Positions 8,983 through 32,100 of a stretch of DNA of 64,000 nt are shown piece by piece. A model generated the notes under the pieces. That model was not told the origin of the DNA. It made no database searches and saw only the letters and a list, made by a program, of their open reading frames with translations. The DNA comes from Vibrio pomeroyi (GTDB lineage Bacteria; Pseudomonadota; Gammaproteobacteria; Enterobacterales; Vibrionaceae), in the NCBI GenBank assembly GCA_041879425.1, contig CP090854.1, positions 310,001 to 374,000 on the forward strand. Direction: 5' to 3'. Both the position numbers and the translations under genes were made by a program. Each line of letters starts with the position of its first letter. Position 1 is the first letter of the stretch.

Positions 8983-9751
8983 TTCTGTCGCTTCAAAACT
9001 GAAGTTAGCAGAGCTACTCGCATTGACTAAGACGGAGCAAATACTTCGTCTTGGACAAATCAATGCTGAGTTAGAGCAGCTAACCGCATTAGAAAGAGTT
9101 AAGTGGGCTTTAGACAATTTAGAAGGGACACATGTTGTGTCTTCTAGTTTCGGAATCCAAGCGGCGTTGATGCTGCACTTAGTGACTCAAGCAAAACCCG
9201 ATATTCCAGTTATTCTTACGGACACTGGGTATCTATTCCCGGAAACGTATCGATTTATCGATGAGTTAAGTCAGAAGTTGACTCTAAACCTTCAAGTCTT
9301 TCGTTCTCAGCAGAGCCCTAATTGGCAAGAAGCGCAATATGGCAAACTTTGGGAGCAAGGTATAGAAGGGATAGAGAAGTACAACAAGCTTAATAAAGTT
9401 GAACCGATGAGAAGAGCGCTGGATGAGCTCGAGGCTGGCACTTGGTTTTCTGGGTTGAGAAGAGAGCAATCTCAATCGCGTGCAAACTTGCCTATCTTAT
9501 CTATCCAAAATGGTGTGTTTAAATTCTTGCCAGTAATTGATTGGACAAATAAAGACGTTCATTATTACTTAGAAGAGCATGGTCTCAGTTACCACCCACT
9601 TCGCGAGCAGGGGTACCTTTCTGTTGGAGATACTCATACGACTAAGAAATGGGAACCGGGTATGACTGAAGAAGAAACCCGTTTCAATGGTCTAAAGCGA
9701 GAATGTGGTCTCCATGAAGACGATGGAGAGCAATATGGTTCTGGGATTTAG
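8975..9751 (+). CDS. cysH: Phosphoadenosine phosphosulfate (PAPS) reductase
   Basis: CysH reduces PAPS to sulfite with thioredoxin, the step before CysJI. The 258 residues contain the P-loop-like [10 protein letters not shown] segment near the N-terminus, the [12 protein letters not shown] motif and the C-terminal ECGLH motif with catalytic C244. The absence of the extra cysteine pairs of the APS-specific enzymes supports PAPS as substrate. A GAGGGATC ribosome site lies inside the end of cysI. A terminator follows directly. Confidence 0.96.
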   Translation: MHNSVASKLKLAELLALTKTEQILRLGQINAELEQLTALERVKWALDNLEGTHVVSSSFGIQAALMLHLVTQAKPDIPVILTDTGYLFPETYRFIDELSQKLTLNLQVFRSQQSPNWQEAQYGKLWEQGIEGIEKYNKLNKVEPMRRALDELEAGTWFSGLRREQSQSRANLPILSIQNGVFKFLPVIDWTNKDVHYYLEEHGLSYHPLREQGYLSVGDTHTTKKWEPGMTEEETRFNGLKRECGLHEDDGEQYGSGI

Positions 9752-9765
9752 ACTCATTGCCATTT

Positions 9766-9792
9766 AAAAAGCTGCCTCAAGGCAGCTTTTTT
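9766..9792 (+). terminator. Intrinsic terminator of the cysJIH operon
   Basis: AAAAGCTGCC, a TCAA loop and GGCAGCTTTTTT form a compact GC-rich hairpin with a T run, 15 bases after the cysH stop. Confidence 0.92.
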
Positions 9793-9936
9793 AGTTTCTA
9801 GGGGATAAAATTAAAGCAATTGTGGATAAGTCTGTGGTTATTATGTAGGTACTTTGTAGTTAAACTTGCATAAATAAGGCTTTGAGTGTTTATCCATCAT
9901 CTAACCGTTATTTTTGCAATTTTCGGTAATAAACAC

Positions 9937-9964
9937 TTGCCAATGTGAGGAACATCTCTATAAT
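9937..9964 (+). promoter_or_regulatory. rRNA operon 1 promoter P1
   Basis: The -35 TTGCCA (9937-9942) and -10 TATAAT (9959-9964) are 16 bases apart, the spacing usual for rRNA promoters. The GC-rich discriminator GCCGCCTC follows, as expected for stringent control, and AT-rich sequence upstream may act as an UP element. Confidence 0.8.
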
Positions 9965-10084
9965 GCCGCCTCACTGACACGGTAGACGCCACAAGGCTTC
10001 AGCGAAGAATGTTAGTAAGGCAACTAGCTTTAAGCGATAATTCGCTTCTACTTTTAGAAAGTAGAAACTAATTTTCAAAAGTGT

Positions 10085-10112
10085 TTGACACTGAGAATTA
10101 AAACGCTAGAAT
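10085..10112 (+). promoter_or_regulatory. rRNA operon 1 promoter P2
   Basis: TTGACA (10085-10090) and TAGAAT (10107-10112) are 16 bases apart and are followed by GGCCGCCTC, nearly the same discriminator as at P1. This makes a tandem promoter pair for the first operon. Confidence 0.85.
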
Positions 10113-10411
10113 GGCCGCCTCTTCCGAAGTGATGTAAGTCACAACGAAGAGAAGCTCTTTAACAATTTAAACCTATCAATCTGTGTGGGCACTCGTTGAT
10201 GAATATCAAAACGTTTTATCGATAGATAAAACAGATTCTTCGGAATCAAAATTGATTTCAATGAACTGAGTGACCAATACAAATAACTTCGGTTATTTGG
10301 CACAGTCAATTCATTACCATTCTGTTGGAATGGTAATAGCTTTAGAATTACATGTTCATTTTCGAATGAATATTAGTTTTGAAGTCAGTATTCGTTGAGT
10401 CACAAAATCTT
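10113..10411 (+). promoter_or_regulatory. Leader of rRNA operon 1 with boxA and RNase III stem
   Basis: The boxA antitermination element GCTCTTTAACAATTT lies at 10154-10168. The segment 10175-10193 (ATCAATCTGTGTGGGCACT) pairs with 11986-12004 beyond the 16S gene to make the long stem cut by RNase III. A UUCG hairpin at 10355-10370 differs in stem sequence from its counterparts in operons 2 and 3. Confidence 0.8.
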
Positions 10412-11966
<1,555 letters not shown>

Positions 11967-12332
11967 TACGAAGATATTCACGATAAGTGTCCACACAGAT
12001 TGATGGTTTAGATTTAGTTAAAGCCAGAGCTTTAATTAATAACGCAAGTTATTGATTAAAGCTTTTTGCTTTATGCTCTTTAACAATTTGGAAAGCTGAC
12101 TGATTGATTACTTACGAGTAATTCAATCAAATTTAAAAGTTCTCAATGTTTATCTGCTCTTAGTTAATAAGAACGGTATAAACACAACAAACACATTCAA
12201 GTGTCTTGTATTCGAATCAAACTTAGTTTGATTCACATTGAGTCCGGCAAACAGTCATTGAGAATTAACCCTTCTTAATGACAACCAAAAACCTTGGTTA
12301 GTTGCCATACACAAGACCCTTTCGGGTTGTAT
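11967..12332 (+). other. 16S-23S spacer of operon 1, without tRNA
   Basis: This 366-base spacer has no tRNA gene. In the place of the tRNA it has a 16-pair stem with a GCAA loop (12028-12063) followed by TTTT. A boxA copy (GCTCTTTAACAATTT, 12075-12089) comes next, then sequence shared with the other spacers. ACCC-TTTC-GGGT and the segment up to 12332 form one side of the 23S processing stem. Confidence 0.85.
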
Positions 12333-15224
<2,892 letters not shown>

Positions 15225-15350
15225 ACAACACCCAAGGGGTTTTGTGGACTCAAAGACAGACCTTGAATGAGTTTGAAGAGACACTTTTAAATACAGTTTT
15301 CCAGATTATTTTGCCTTCAGTTTTAAAAAACTGAAAGTAAAAGCAAAATT

Positions 15351-15470
15351 TGCTTGGCGACCATAGCATTGTGGACCCACCTGATTCCATGCCGAACTCA
15401 GAAGTGAAACACAATAGCGCCGATGGTAGTGTGGGGCTTCCCCATGTGAGAGTAGGACATCGCCAGGCTT
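15351..15470 (+). rRNA. 5S ribosomal RNA, operon 1
   Basis: The 120 bases from TGCTTGGCGACC to CGCCAGGCTT contain CATGCCGAACTCAGAAGTGA, the conserved core of 5S rRNA. Confidence 0.97.
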
Positions 15471-15858
15471 TAATTTCGACTTTGTTTACTAAGTAGACAA
15501 GTCACCATAGAGTTCTAAGTTTTCTTAGTATTTTATGTTGACTTTCAAAGTAGAAAGCGTATTATACGCGTCCTGCTTAAGTGCTAAGGCACTGAAAGCA
15601 AAGCTCTTTAACAATTTAAACCTATCAATCTGTGTGGGCACTCGTTGATGAATATCAAAACGTTTTATCGTTAGATAAAACAGATTCTTCGGAATCAAAA
15701 TTGATTTCAATGAACTGAGTGACCAATACAAATAACCTCGGTTATTTGGCACAGTCAATTCATTACCATTCTGTTGGAATGGTAATAGCTTTAGAATTAC
15801 ATGTTTACTTCGGTAAATATTAGTTTTGAAGTCAGTATTCGTTGAGTCACAAAATCTT
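15471..15858 (+). promoter_or_regulatory. Inter-operon spacer and leader of rRNA operon 2
   Basis: One promoter is evident: TTGACT (15538-15543), 16 bases, TATTAT (15560-15565), with a GC-containing discriminator. boxA (GCTCTTTAACAATTT) lies at 15603-15617. The 5' strand of the 16S processing stem and a UUCG hairpin (15804-15817) follow. There is no strong terminator after the 5S gene, only a short CTAAG/CTTAG hairpin, so read-through from operon 1 is possible. Confidence 0.8.
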
Positions 15859-17413
<1,555 letters not shown>

Positions 17414-17901
17414 TACGAAGATATTCACGATAAGTGTCCACACAGATTGATATGTTTAAACAGTTAAGAGTAACCTATGTCCCGTTCGTCTAGAGGCCTA
17501 GGACACCGCCCTTTCACGGCGGTAACAGGGGTTCGACTCCCCTACGGGATACCATCTTTAAGCGCATTTATTTAAGTGTCTTTAAAAATGGTTCATTTTA
17601 TTGAATCAAGCTCTTTAACAATTTGGAAAGCTGACTGATTGATTACTTACGAGTAATTCAATCAAATTTAAAAGTTCTCAATGTTTATCTGCTCTTAGTT
17701 AATAAGAACGGTATAAACACAACAAACACATTCAAGTGTCTTGTATTCGATTCAAATTCGTTTGAATCACATTGAGTCCGGCAAACAGTCATTGAGAATT
17801 AACCCTTCTTAATGACAACCAAAAACCTTGGTTAGTTGCCATACTAGTTTGTTTTCACTTTTCAAAAGTGAAAGTAAAACAGAGACCCTTTCGGGTTGTA
17901 T
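17414..17901 (+). other. 16S-23S spacer of operon 2
   Basis: The spacer holds one tRNA-Glu gene, boxA at 17610-17624 and a hairpin TTTCACTTTTCAAAAGTGAAAG near 17855-17876. That hairpin is absent from the operon 1 spacer and present in operon 3. Confidence 0.85.
17479..17554 (+). tRNA. tRNA-Glu (anticodon TTC)
   Basis: The 76-base cloverleaf has acceptor GTCCCGT/ACGGGAT, anticodon loop CTTTCAC giving TTC, T-loop GGGGTTCGACTCCCC and an encoded CCA. It lies in the spacer of rRNA operon 2 and is processed from the rRNA precursor. Confidence 0.97.
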
Positions 17902-20793
<2,892 letters not shown>

Positions 20794-20919
20794 ACAACAC
20801 CCAAGGGGTTTTGTGGACTCAAAGACAGACCTTGAATGAGTTTGAAGAGACACTTTTAAATACAGTTTTCCAGATTATTTTGCCTTCAGTTTTAAAAAAC
20901 TGAAAGTAAAAGCAAAATT

Positions 20920-21039
20920 TGCTTGGCGACCATAGCATTGTGGACCCACCTGATTCCATGCCGAACTCAGAAGTGAAACACAATAGCGCCGATGGTAGTG
21001 TGGGGCTTCCCCATGTGAGAGTAGGACATCGCCAGGCTT
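20920..21039 (+). rRNA. 5S ribosomal RNA, operon 2
   Basis: The 120-base gene is identical to the operon 1 copy. Confidence 0.97.
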
Positions 21040-21427
21040 TAATTTCGACTTTGTTTACTAAGTAGACAAGTCACCATAGAGTTCTAAGTTTTCTTAGTAT
21101 TTTATGTTGACTTTCAAAGTAGAAAGCGTATTATACGCGTCCTGCTTAAGTGCTAAGGCACTGAAAGCAAAGCTCTTTAACAATTTAAACCTATCAATCT
21201 GTGTGGGCACTCGTTGATGAATATCAAAACGTTTTATCGTTAGATAAAACAGATTCTTCGGAATCAAAATTGATTTCAATGAACTGAGTGACCAATACAA
21301 ATAACCTCGGTTATTTGGCACAGTCAATTCATTACCATTCTGTTGGAATGGTAATAGCTTTAGAATTACATGTTTACTTCGGTAAATATTAGTTTTGAAG
21401 TCAGTATTCGTTGAGTCACAAAATCTT
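21040..21427 (+). promoter_or_regulatory. Inter-operon spacer and leader of rRNA operon 3
   Basis: This looks like a copy of the spacer before operon 2: TTGACT (21107-21112), 16 bases, TATTAT (21129-21134), then boxA at 21172-21186 and the same UUCG hairpin. No strong terminator separates it from the upstream 5S gene. Confidence 0.8.
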
Positions 21428-22982
<1,555 letters not shown>

Positions 22983-23049
22983 TACGAAGATATTCACGAT
23001 AAGTGTCCACACAGATTGATTAGGTTTAGAAAAGTTAAGAGACGATATT

Positions 23050-23126
23050 GGGTCTGTAGCTCAGCTGGTTAGAGCGCTCGCCTGATAAGCGGGAGGTCGG
23101 TGGTTCAAGTCCACTCAGACCCACCA
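23050..23126 (+). tRNA. tRNA-Ile (anticodon GAT)
   Basis: The 77-base cloverleaf has acceptor GGGTCTG/CAGACCC, anticodon loop CTGATAA giving GAT, T-arm GGTGGTTCAAGTCCACT and an encoded CCA. Confidence 0.97.
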
Positions 23127-23140
23127 ATATCGACCTAGAT

Positions 23141-23216
23141 GGGGCTATAGCTCAGCTGGGAGAGCGCCTGCCTTGCACGCAGGAGGTCTGCGGTTCGATC
23201 CCGCATAGCTCCACCA
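23141..23216 (+). tRNA. tRNA-Ala (anticodon TGC)
   Basis: The 76-base cloverleaf has acceptor GGGGCTA/TAGCTCC, anticodon loop CTTGCAC giving TGC and an encoded CCA. It lies 14 bases after tRNA-Ile, the classic spacer pair. Confidence 0.97.
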
Positions 23217-23561
23217 TCTTTAAGGGTTTTTCCCTAAGAATCTTTAAAAATGGTTTCGAAAGAAATCAAGCTCTTTAACAATTTGGAAAGCTGACTGATT
23301 GATTACTTACGAGTAATTCAATCAAATTTAAAAGTTCTCAATGTTTATCTGCTCTTAGTTAATAAGAACGGTATAAACACAACAAACACATTCAAGTGTC
23401 TTGTATTCGATTCAAATTCGTTTGAATCACATTGAGTCCGGCAAACAGTCATTGAGAATTAACCCTTCTTAATGACAACCAAAAACCTTGGTTAGTTGCC
23501 ATACTAGTTTGTTTTCACTTTTCAAAAGTGAAAGTAAAACAGAGACCCTTTCGGGTTGTAT

Positions 23562-26453
<2,892 letters not shown>

Positions 26454-26580
26454 ACAACACCCAAGGGGTTTTGTGGACTCAAAGACAGACCTTGAATGAG
26501 TTTGAAGAGACACTTTTAAATACAGTTTTCCAGATTATTTTGCCTTCAGTTTTTAAAAAACTGAAAGTAAAAGCAAAATT

Positions 26581-26700
26581 TGCTTGGCGACCATAGCATT
26601 GTGGACCCACCTGATTCCATGCCGAACTCAGAAGTGAAACACAATAGCGCCGATGGTAGTGTGGGGCTTCCCCATGTGAGAGTAGGACATCGCCAGGCTT
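26581..26700 (+). rRNA. 5S ribosomal RNA, operon 3
   Basis: The 120-base gene matches the other copies. The spacer before it has one extra T compared with operons 1 and 2. Confidence 0.97.
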
Positions 26701-26743
26701 TAAATTATGAACGACTTGTCAGCGACGACAAGTAGTCCACTGC

Positions 26744-26820
26744 GGAGTGGTAGTTCAGTTGGTTAGAATACCGGCCTGTCACGCCGGGGGTCGCGGGTTC
26801 GAGTCCCGTCCACTCCGCCA
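26744..26820 (+). tRNA. tRNA-Asp (anticodon GTC)
   Basis: The 77-base cloverleaf has acceptor GGAGTGG/CCACTCC, anticodon loop CTGTCAC giving GTC and an encoded CCA. It is the distal gene of rRNA operon 3, 43 bases after 5S. Confidence 0.97.
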
Positions 26821-26830
26821 CTTATTCGAT

Positions 26831-26855
26831 AACCTCGCCTAGTGCGAGGTTTTTT
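26831..26855 (+). terminator. Intrinsic terminator after tRNA-Asp
   Basis: AACCTCGC, loop CTAGT and GCGAGGTT form the stem, followed by a T run. It would reduce read-through into tRNA-Trp. Confidence 0.8.
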
Positions 26856-26880
26856 CGAATCTGAAGTAAGATAAAGTTTT

Positions 26881-26957
<77 letters not shown>

Positions 26958-26962
26958 TATTT

Positions 26963-26994
26963 AAGGCTCTAGCAGAAATGCTAGAGCCTTTTTG
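26963..26994 (+). terminator. Intrinsic terminator after tRNA-Trp
   Basis: GGCTCTAGCA, loop GAAA and TGCTAGAGCC form a ten-pair stem, followed by TTTTT. Confidence 0.92.
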
Positions 26995-27017
26995 CTTTTT
27001 GAATCTAATGCATTTTA

Positions 27018-27084
27018 AGAGCTGCGGATTCCCCAATTTACCAAAATAGCGCGCGTTTGGAGGTCTAAACTTCCACTCCTGCCA
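27018..27084 (+). pseudogene. Decayed copy of the tRNA-Trp 3' part
   Basis: AGAGCTGCGGATTCC matches the anticodon arm start of tRNA-Trp (AGAGCAGCGGATTCC). TTGGAGGTCTAAACTTCC followed by ACTCCTGCCATAT matches its T-arm, acceptor and 3' flank with scattered changes. The anticodon stem no longer pairs, an insertion of about ten bases disrupts the middle, and no 5' half is visible. It is a relic of a tandem duplication, not a working tRNA. Confidence 0.8.
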
Positions 27085-27093
27085 TATCTAAAG

Positions 27094-27120
27094 CCTCAGC
27101 AGAAATGCTGAGGTTTTTTT
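27094..27120 (+). terminator. Duplicated intrinsic terminator after the tRNA-Trp relic
   Basis: CCTCAGCA, loop GAAA and TGCTGAGG, followed by seven T, is a diverged copy of the terminator at 26963-26994. The stem has stayed perfect, with paired changes. Confidence 0.85.
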
Positions 27121-27121
27121 G

Positions 27122-27697
27122 TATATGTCGCTTTTTCAAAGTGGTTAGAGGTAAGCCTTAATCCTCTTAGGGCTATGCTTCTACAGCGAACATCTTAGCT
27201 TCTTGGCGTTTATCTAATGGAGTAAATCAATTAACGCCTTGCAGATCGCGTCCTTCACCGGAGTAGTCGATTGCCGGATACTTAGGCTTTATTCTGTTTC
27301 ACCTCTTTTTCTGAGGTATCACGTGTTTTAGCTAGCTTAAGACATCGTTACTCTTGTCTTTAACTCTAGAACGATTCGCTCCTCTCTCGCTTCTCACCAC
27401 TTTCACTTGATTTGAAATTACTGGTTTAGGTTACTAATGGTCATTTAGCCTATTAACCCTCATATCTATATTTTTATAGCTTTGGGTTCTATCAAAGCGA
27501 ATTATAGGCATTGAACTTAGCTGCTTTAGATCTTGTTTAGTTGGTATTATCAGCTCAGCTGATGACTTGGTGATGCAGAGACGTCATGATTGAATTTAGT
27601 TATTTCTTAGTGTCCAAAATAAAACAGAGAACTGTGAGAATTTTGAAGCAAGACAAGACGAATATGGTTATTTGAGACGAGGGCGATAAATGGATGT
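27122..27697. other. Intergenic stretch without recognisable gene
   Basis: I see no plausible coding region with a ribosome site, no tRNA and no repeat family. Several short inverted repeats occur, for example AGCCTTAA/TTAGGGCT near 27154-27174 and ATCAGCTCAGCTGAT near 27549-27563. None has the form of a known RNA. Confidence 0.5.
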
Positions 27698-27723
27698 AAA
27701 AAAGGCCGCTTAAGTAAGCGGCC
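27698..27723 (-). terminator. Intrinsic terminator of the antiporter gene
   Basis: Read on the minus strand, GGCCGCTTA and TAAGCGGCC pair and are followed by six T. It lies just past the antiporter stop. Confidence 0.85.
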
Positions 27724-27744
27724 TATGTTCACAAATTCGGAGTG

Positions 27745-29025
27745 TTAATCTAACTCTTTCTCAGCTTGCTTTGCTTTCTCTATCATAGGAGTAATCGTTG
27801 AACCTTGAACCAAAATCGAGAACACAACAACAGCATAGGTCATTACTAGGATGATCTCTTTTACATCGATGAGTTTATCTTCAATCACCCAGATACCAGA
27901 TGGTATTGAAAGAGCCATTGCTAATGCTAAGCCGCCGCGTAAGCCGCCCCAAGTTAGAATCTTAATCGACCACGGATTGTATGTTCTAAAGCGTTTGAAT
28001 CCGATGTAGGACAAGAAAACACTTAGGTACCGTGCACTCAATACTAGAGGGACTGCGAATGCCATTAAAATCCAGTCTTCTTGGTGGAATTTGAACAGCA
28101 GCATCGACATACCGATTAATAGGAATAGAACGCCATTTAAGAACTCATCAATTAATTCCCAGAAGTGGTCTAGGTGATCTTCACTCTCCTTAGAGAATCC
28201 GATAAAGCGCGTCCAGTTACCGATCATGATGCCTGATACCACCATCGCTAATGGACCTGACACATGTAGAACTTCTGCGAAAGCATAACCGGCCGTCGGG
28301 ATGCCGATGGTTAGCAGTAATTCCATCGAGTGGTCATCGGTGTTACTGATCAGATAATGGAATATCAAACCTAAAGCAAATCCGTAGACGATACCGCCAA
28401 TAGCCTCTTGGACGAATAACATTGTCACACTGCCTACTGTAGGCGCTTCTGTTCCGAATGCAATGGTGAATAAAGTTACGAAGATAACTAAGCCAAAGCC
28501 ATCATTAAATAGAGACTCTCCCTCGATTTGAGTTGAGATTCGTCTGGGAGCGTCGAGTTTCTTTACTATTGCTAAAACGGCAATCGGGTCAGTTGGAGAG
28601 ATTAGAGAGCCGAATAGTAGGCAGTAAATTAGATCAAATTGAATACCGATGAATTGACAGAATCCATAGAGTACAAAGCCAATGAAGAATGTCGAAAACA
28701 GCGTTGCACCAAGCGCGAGTACTGTTATTTCCCACTTCTGATCTTTTAGGTTAGGTAATTTAATCCCCAAACCGCCAGCAAAAAGTAAGAAGCCGAGTAT
28801 TCCTTTGAGTAGGAAGTCTTCAAAATTGATGCTGGCAACTGTTTCTGAGGCGATGTCAGCCAGTTGGAACCAATTATTTTGTCCTGCAATGATAATCAAT
28901 AAAGACAGCATCATTGAGCCAGCAGTGATGGCGATGGTTGTCTGCATTTTACCAATTTTGGTATTCACGAAAGCAATGAGCATTGCCGCTGCGGATAAAA
29001 AGCATAAGGTGTAATAAACCGACAT
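27745..29025 (-). CDS. Cation/proton antiporter, CPA1 (NhaP-type) family
   Basis: This inner-membrane protein has about twelve hydrophobic helices. It should exchange Na+ or K+ for protons to control internal pH and salt. The family core is visible: SPTDPIAVLAIVKKL with the ion-binding acidic residue, and GESLFNDGFGLVIF with the ND pair of CPA1 antiporters. A later motif (LTWGGLRGGLALAMALSIP) contains the conserved arginine. I start at 29025 (426 residues), where GGAATCCC precedes ATG. The longer frame to 29088 adds a polar stretch without a ribosome site. Ion preference cannot be read from sequence. It is divergent from metH. Confidence 0.88.
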   Translation of the reverse strand: MSVYYTLCFLSAAAMLIAFVNTKIGKMQTTIAITAGSMMLSLLIIIAGQNNWFQLADIASETVASINFEDFLLKGILGFLLFAGGLGIKLPNLKDQKWEITVLALGATLFSTFFIGFVLYGFCQFIGIQFDLIYCLLFGSLISPTDPIAVLAIVKKLDAPRRISTQIEGESLFNDGFGLVIFVTLFTIAFGTEAPTVGSVTMLFVQEAIGGIVYGFALGLIFHYLISNTDDHSMELLLTIGIPTAGYAFAEVLHVSGPLAMVVSGIMIGNWTRFIGFSKESEDHLDHFWELIDEFLNGVLFLLIGMSMLLFKFHQEDWILMAFAVPLVLSARYLSVFLSYIGFKRFRTYNPWSIKILTWGGLRGGLALAMALSIPSGIWVIEDKLIDVKEIILVMTYAVVVFSILVQGSTITPMIEKAKQAEKELD

Positions 29026-29127
29026 TGGGATTCCAACATGTAACAAAGTATGAATGTGAATTTTCGTTGTCTCATGCTCAAATAGCAAACATTTTTTGTC
29101 ATGAGTCGGTAATCAATTTCCTTTTTT

Positions 29128-29143
29128 AGACGTCTAGACTCCT
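29128..29143 (+). promoter_or_regulatory. Tandem MetJ operator (met boxes) before metH
   Basis: AGACGTCT, the exact met-box consensus, is followed without gap by AGACTCCT. MetJ binds such 8-base tandem repeats with S-adenosylmethionine and represses methionine genes. The site is about 50 bases upstream of the metH start and lies in the region shared with the divergent antiporter gene. Confidence 0.85.
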
Positions 29144-29193
29144 TTTTAATGTGTGATAGGATGGAGGAATAATTAAAGGAATGAGGTTGTACC

Positions 29194-32100
29194 GTGGGAA
29201 GTAATGTAAGGCAAAAGATTGAAGCTCTGTTGAAGCAACGAATTTTACTGATTGATGGTGGCATGGGCACCATGATTCAGGACTATAAATTGGAAGAGCA
29301 AGACTATCGTGGTGAACGCTTTGCTGATTGGCATAGTGACCTAAAAGGTAACAATGACCTTTTAGTGCTGACACAACCTCAGCTTATTAAAGATATCCAT
29401 TTACAATATTTGGAAGCTGGGGCTGACATCCTCGAAACCAATACCTTTAACGCGACAACCATTGCTATGGCCGACTATGATATGGAAAGCCTTAGTGAAG
29501 AAATTAACTTTTCTGCCGCTAAACTTGCCCGTGAAGCGGCTGATGAGTGGACGGCAAAGACCCCAGAAAAACCTCGCTTTGTGGCGGGTGTATTAGGTCC
29601 GACTAACCGTACTTGTTCTATCTCTCCAGATGTTAATGATCCGGGTTATCGTAATGTTAGCTTTGATGAATTGGTCGAAGCTTACTCTGAATCGACTCGC
29701 GCGCTTATTAAAGGCGGTTCAGACCTAATTCTTATTGAAACTATCTTCGATACACTAAACGCTAAAGCGTGTGCTTTTGCTGTGGAATCTGTTTTCGAAG
29801 AAGTGGGTATCACTTTACCTGTAATGATCTCAGGTACCATTACTGATGCATCAGGTCGTACACTTTCAGGCCAAACAACAGAAGCTTTCTACAACGCCCT
29901 TCGTCATGTTAAGCCTATCTCGTTTGGTTTGAATTGTGCATTAGGCCCTGACGAATTGCGTGAGTATGTCGGTGAGATGTCTCGTATCTCTGAGAGCTAT
30001 GTTTCTGCTCACCCTAATGCAGGTTTGCCTAACGCATTTGGTGAGTATGATCTTTCACCTGAAGATATGGCAGAGCACGTTAAGGAGTGGGCTGAAAGTG
30101 GCTTCTTGAATTTGATTGGTGGCTGTTGTGGTACCACGCCAGAGCATATTCGCCAGATGGCGGAAGCGGCTGAAGGTGTTACCCCTCGTCAATTACCCGA
30201 CCTACCAGTATCGTGTCGTCTATCCGGTTTAGAACCTCTGACCATCGCGAAAGAATCTCTGTTTGTAAACGTTGGTGAACGTACAAACGTGACTGGCTCT
30301 GCCCGTTTCAAACGCTTGATCAAAGAAGAGCTTTACGATGAAGCCTTGAGTGTCGCTCGCGAGCAAGTTGAAAATGGCGCTCAGATTATCGATATCAACA
30401 TGGATGAAGGGATGTTGGACGCTGAAGCGTGCATGGTTAAATTCCTCAATCTATGTGCTTCTGAACCTGAGATTTCAAAAGTACCAGTAATGGTCGACTC
30501 TTCAAAATGGGAAGTTATCGAAGCTGGCCTTAAGTGTATTCAGGGTAAAGGTATCGTTAACTCTATCTCTCTGAAAGAAGGCAAAGATAAATTTGTCGAG
30601 CAAGCTAAGTTGGTTCGTCGTTATGGTGCAGCCGTCATCGTGATGGCTTTTGACGAAGTTGGTCAGGCTGATACTCGAGAACGCAAAGTCGAGATCTGTA
30701 CTAATGCCTACAACATTCTTGTTAATGAAGTTGGCTTCCCACCTGAAGACATTATTTTTGACCCGAATATCTTCGCGGTTGCGACTGGCATTGATGAACA
30801 TAACAACTATGCGGTCGACTTCATTGAAGCAGTGGGGGATATCAAGCGTGACCTTCCTCATGCGATGATCTCTGGTGGCGTGTCGAACGTGTCGTTCTCA
30901 TTCCGTGGCAATAATTACGTTCGTGAAGCAATCCACGCAGTATTCCTATATCACTGTTTTAAAAATGGTATGGATATGGGCATTGTAAACGCTGGTCAGC
31001 TAGAAATTTACGATAACGTTCCAGAAGACCTACGTGATGCTGTTGAAGATGTAGTACTAAACCGTCGTGATGATTCGACAGAACGTTTGCTTGATATGGC
31101 AACCGAGTACCTAGAGCGAGCTGTTGGTAAAGTTGAAGATAAGTCAGCTCTAGAATGGCGAACTTGGCCTGTAGAGAAGCGCTTAGAGCACTCTTTGGTT
31201 AAAGGTATTACCGACTTTATAGTTGAAGATACCGAAGAAGCTCGCGTTAATGCCTCTCGTCCTATTGAAGTGATTGAAGGTCCGCTAATGGACGGCATGA
31301 ACGTTGTAGGTGACCTATTTGGTGAAGGTAAGATGTTCTTACCACAGGTAGTTAAATCTGCTCGTGTAATGAAACAGGCTGTTGCACACTTAGAACCGTT
31401 CATCAATGCATCCAAAGAAGTGGGTGCGACTAACGGTAAGATCCTGTTAGCGACCGTTAAAGGCGATGTGCACGATATTGGTAAGAATATCGTTGGCGTG
31501 GTTTTGCAGTGTAATAATTACGAAATTATCGACTTAGGTGTGATGGTTTCTTGTGAAAAGATTCTTAAGGTCGCTAAAGAAGAGAACGTCGACATTATCG
31601 GCTTATCTGGTTTGATCACGCCATCTCTTGATGAAATGGTCCACGTTGCCAAAGAGATGGAAAGACAAGGCTTTAAGCTTCCTCTCTTGATTGGTGGTGC
31701 AACCACCTCTAAAGCGCACACCGCGGTGAAGATTGAGCAAAACTACTCTGAGCCAGTGGTTTATGTAAATAACGCCTCTCGTGCTGTGGGTGTGTGTACC
31801 TCACTACTCTCTGATGAATTGAAACCTGCTTTCGTTGAGAAGTTGGATATCGATTATGATCGCGTTCGTGATCAACATAACCGTAAGAAGCCTCGCACTA
31901 AGCCTGTGACACTTGAAAAAGCTCGTGCTAATAAAGTGGCGATCGATTGGGATGCTTATACACCACCGGCACCAGCCAAACCGGGAATACACATATTCAA
32001 TGACTTCGATGTGGCTACGCTGCGTAACTACATTGACTGGACGCCATTCTTCATGACATGGTCTTTGGTTGGTAAGTACCCTGCGATTCTTGAGCATGAA

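Larger units (their letters stand above)
22983..23561 (+). other. 16S-23S spacer of operon 3
   Basis: The spacer carries tRNA-Ile and tRNA-Ala, then boxA at 23270-23284 and the same 3' part as the operon 2 spacer. Confidence 0.85.

Noticed and set aside
9821..9829. TGTGGATAA, a perfect DnaA box in reverse orientation
   Set aside because: One 9-base match is expected by chance at about this rate in 64 kb, and no second box or AT-rich unwinding element is near.
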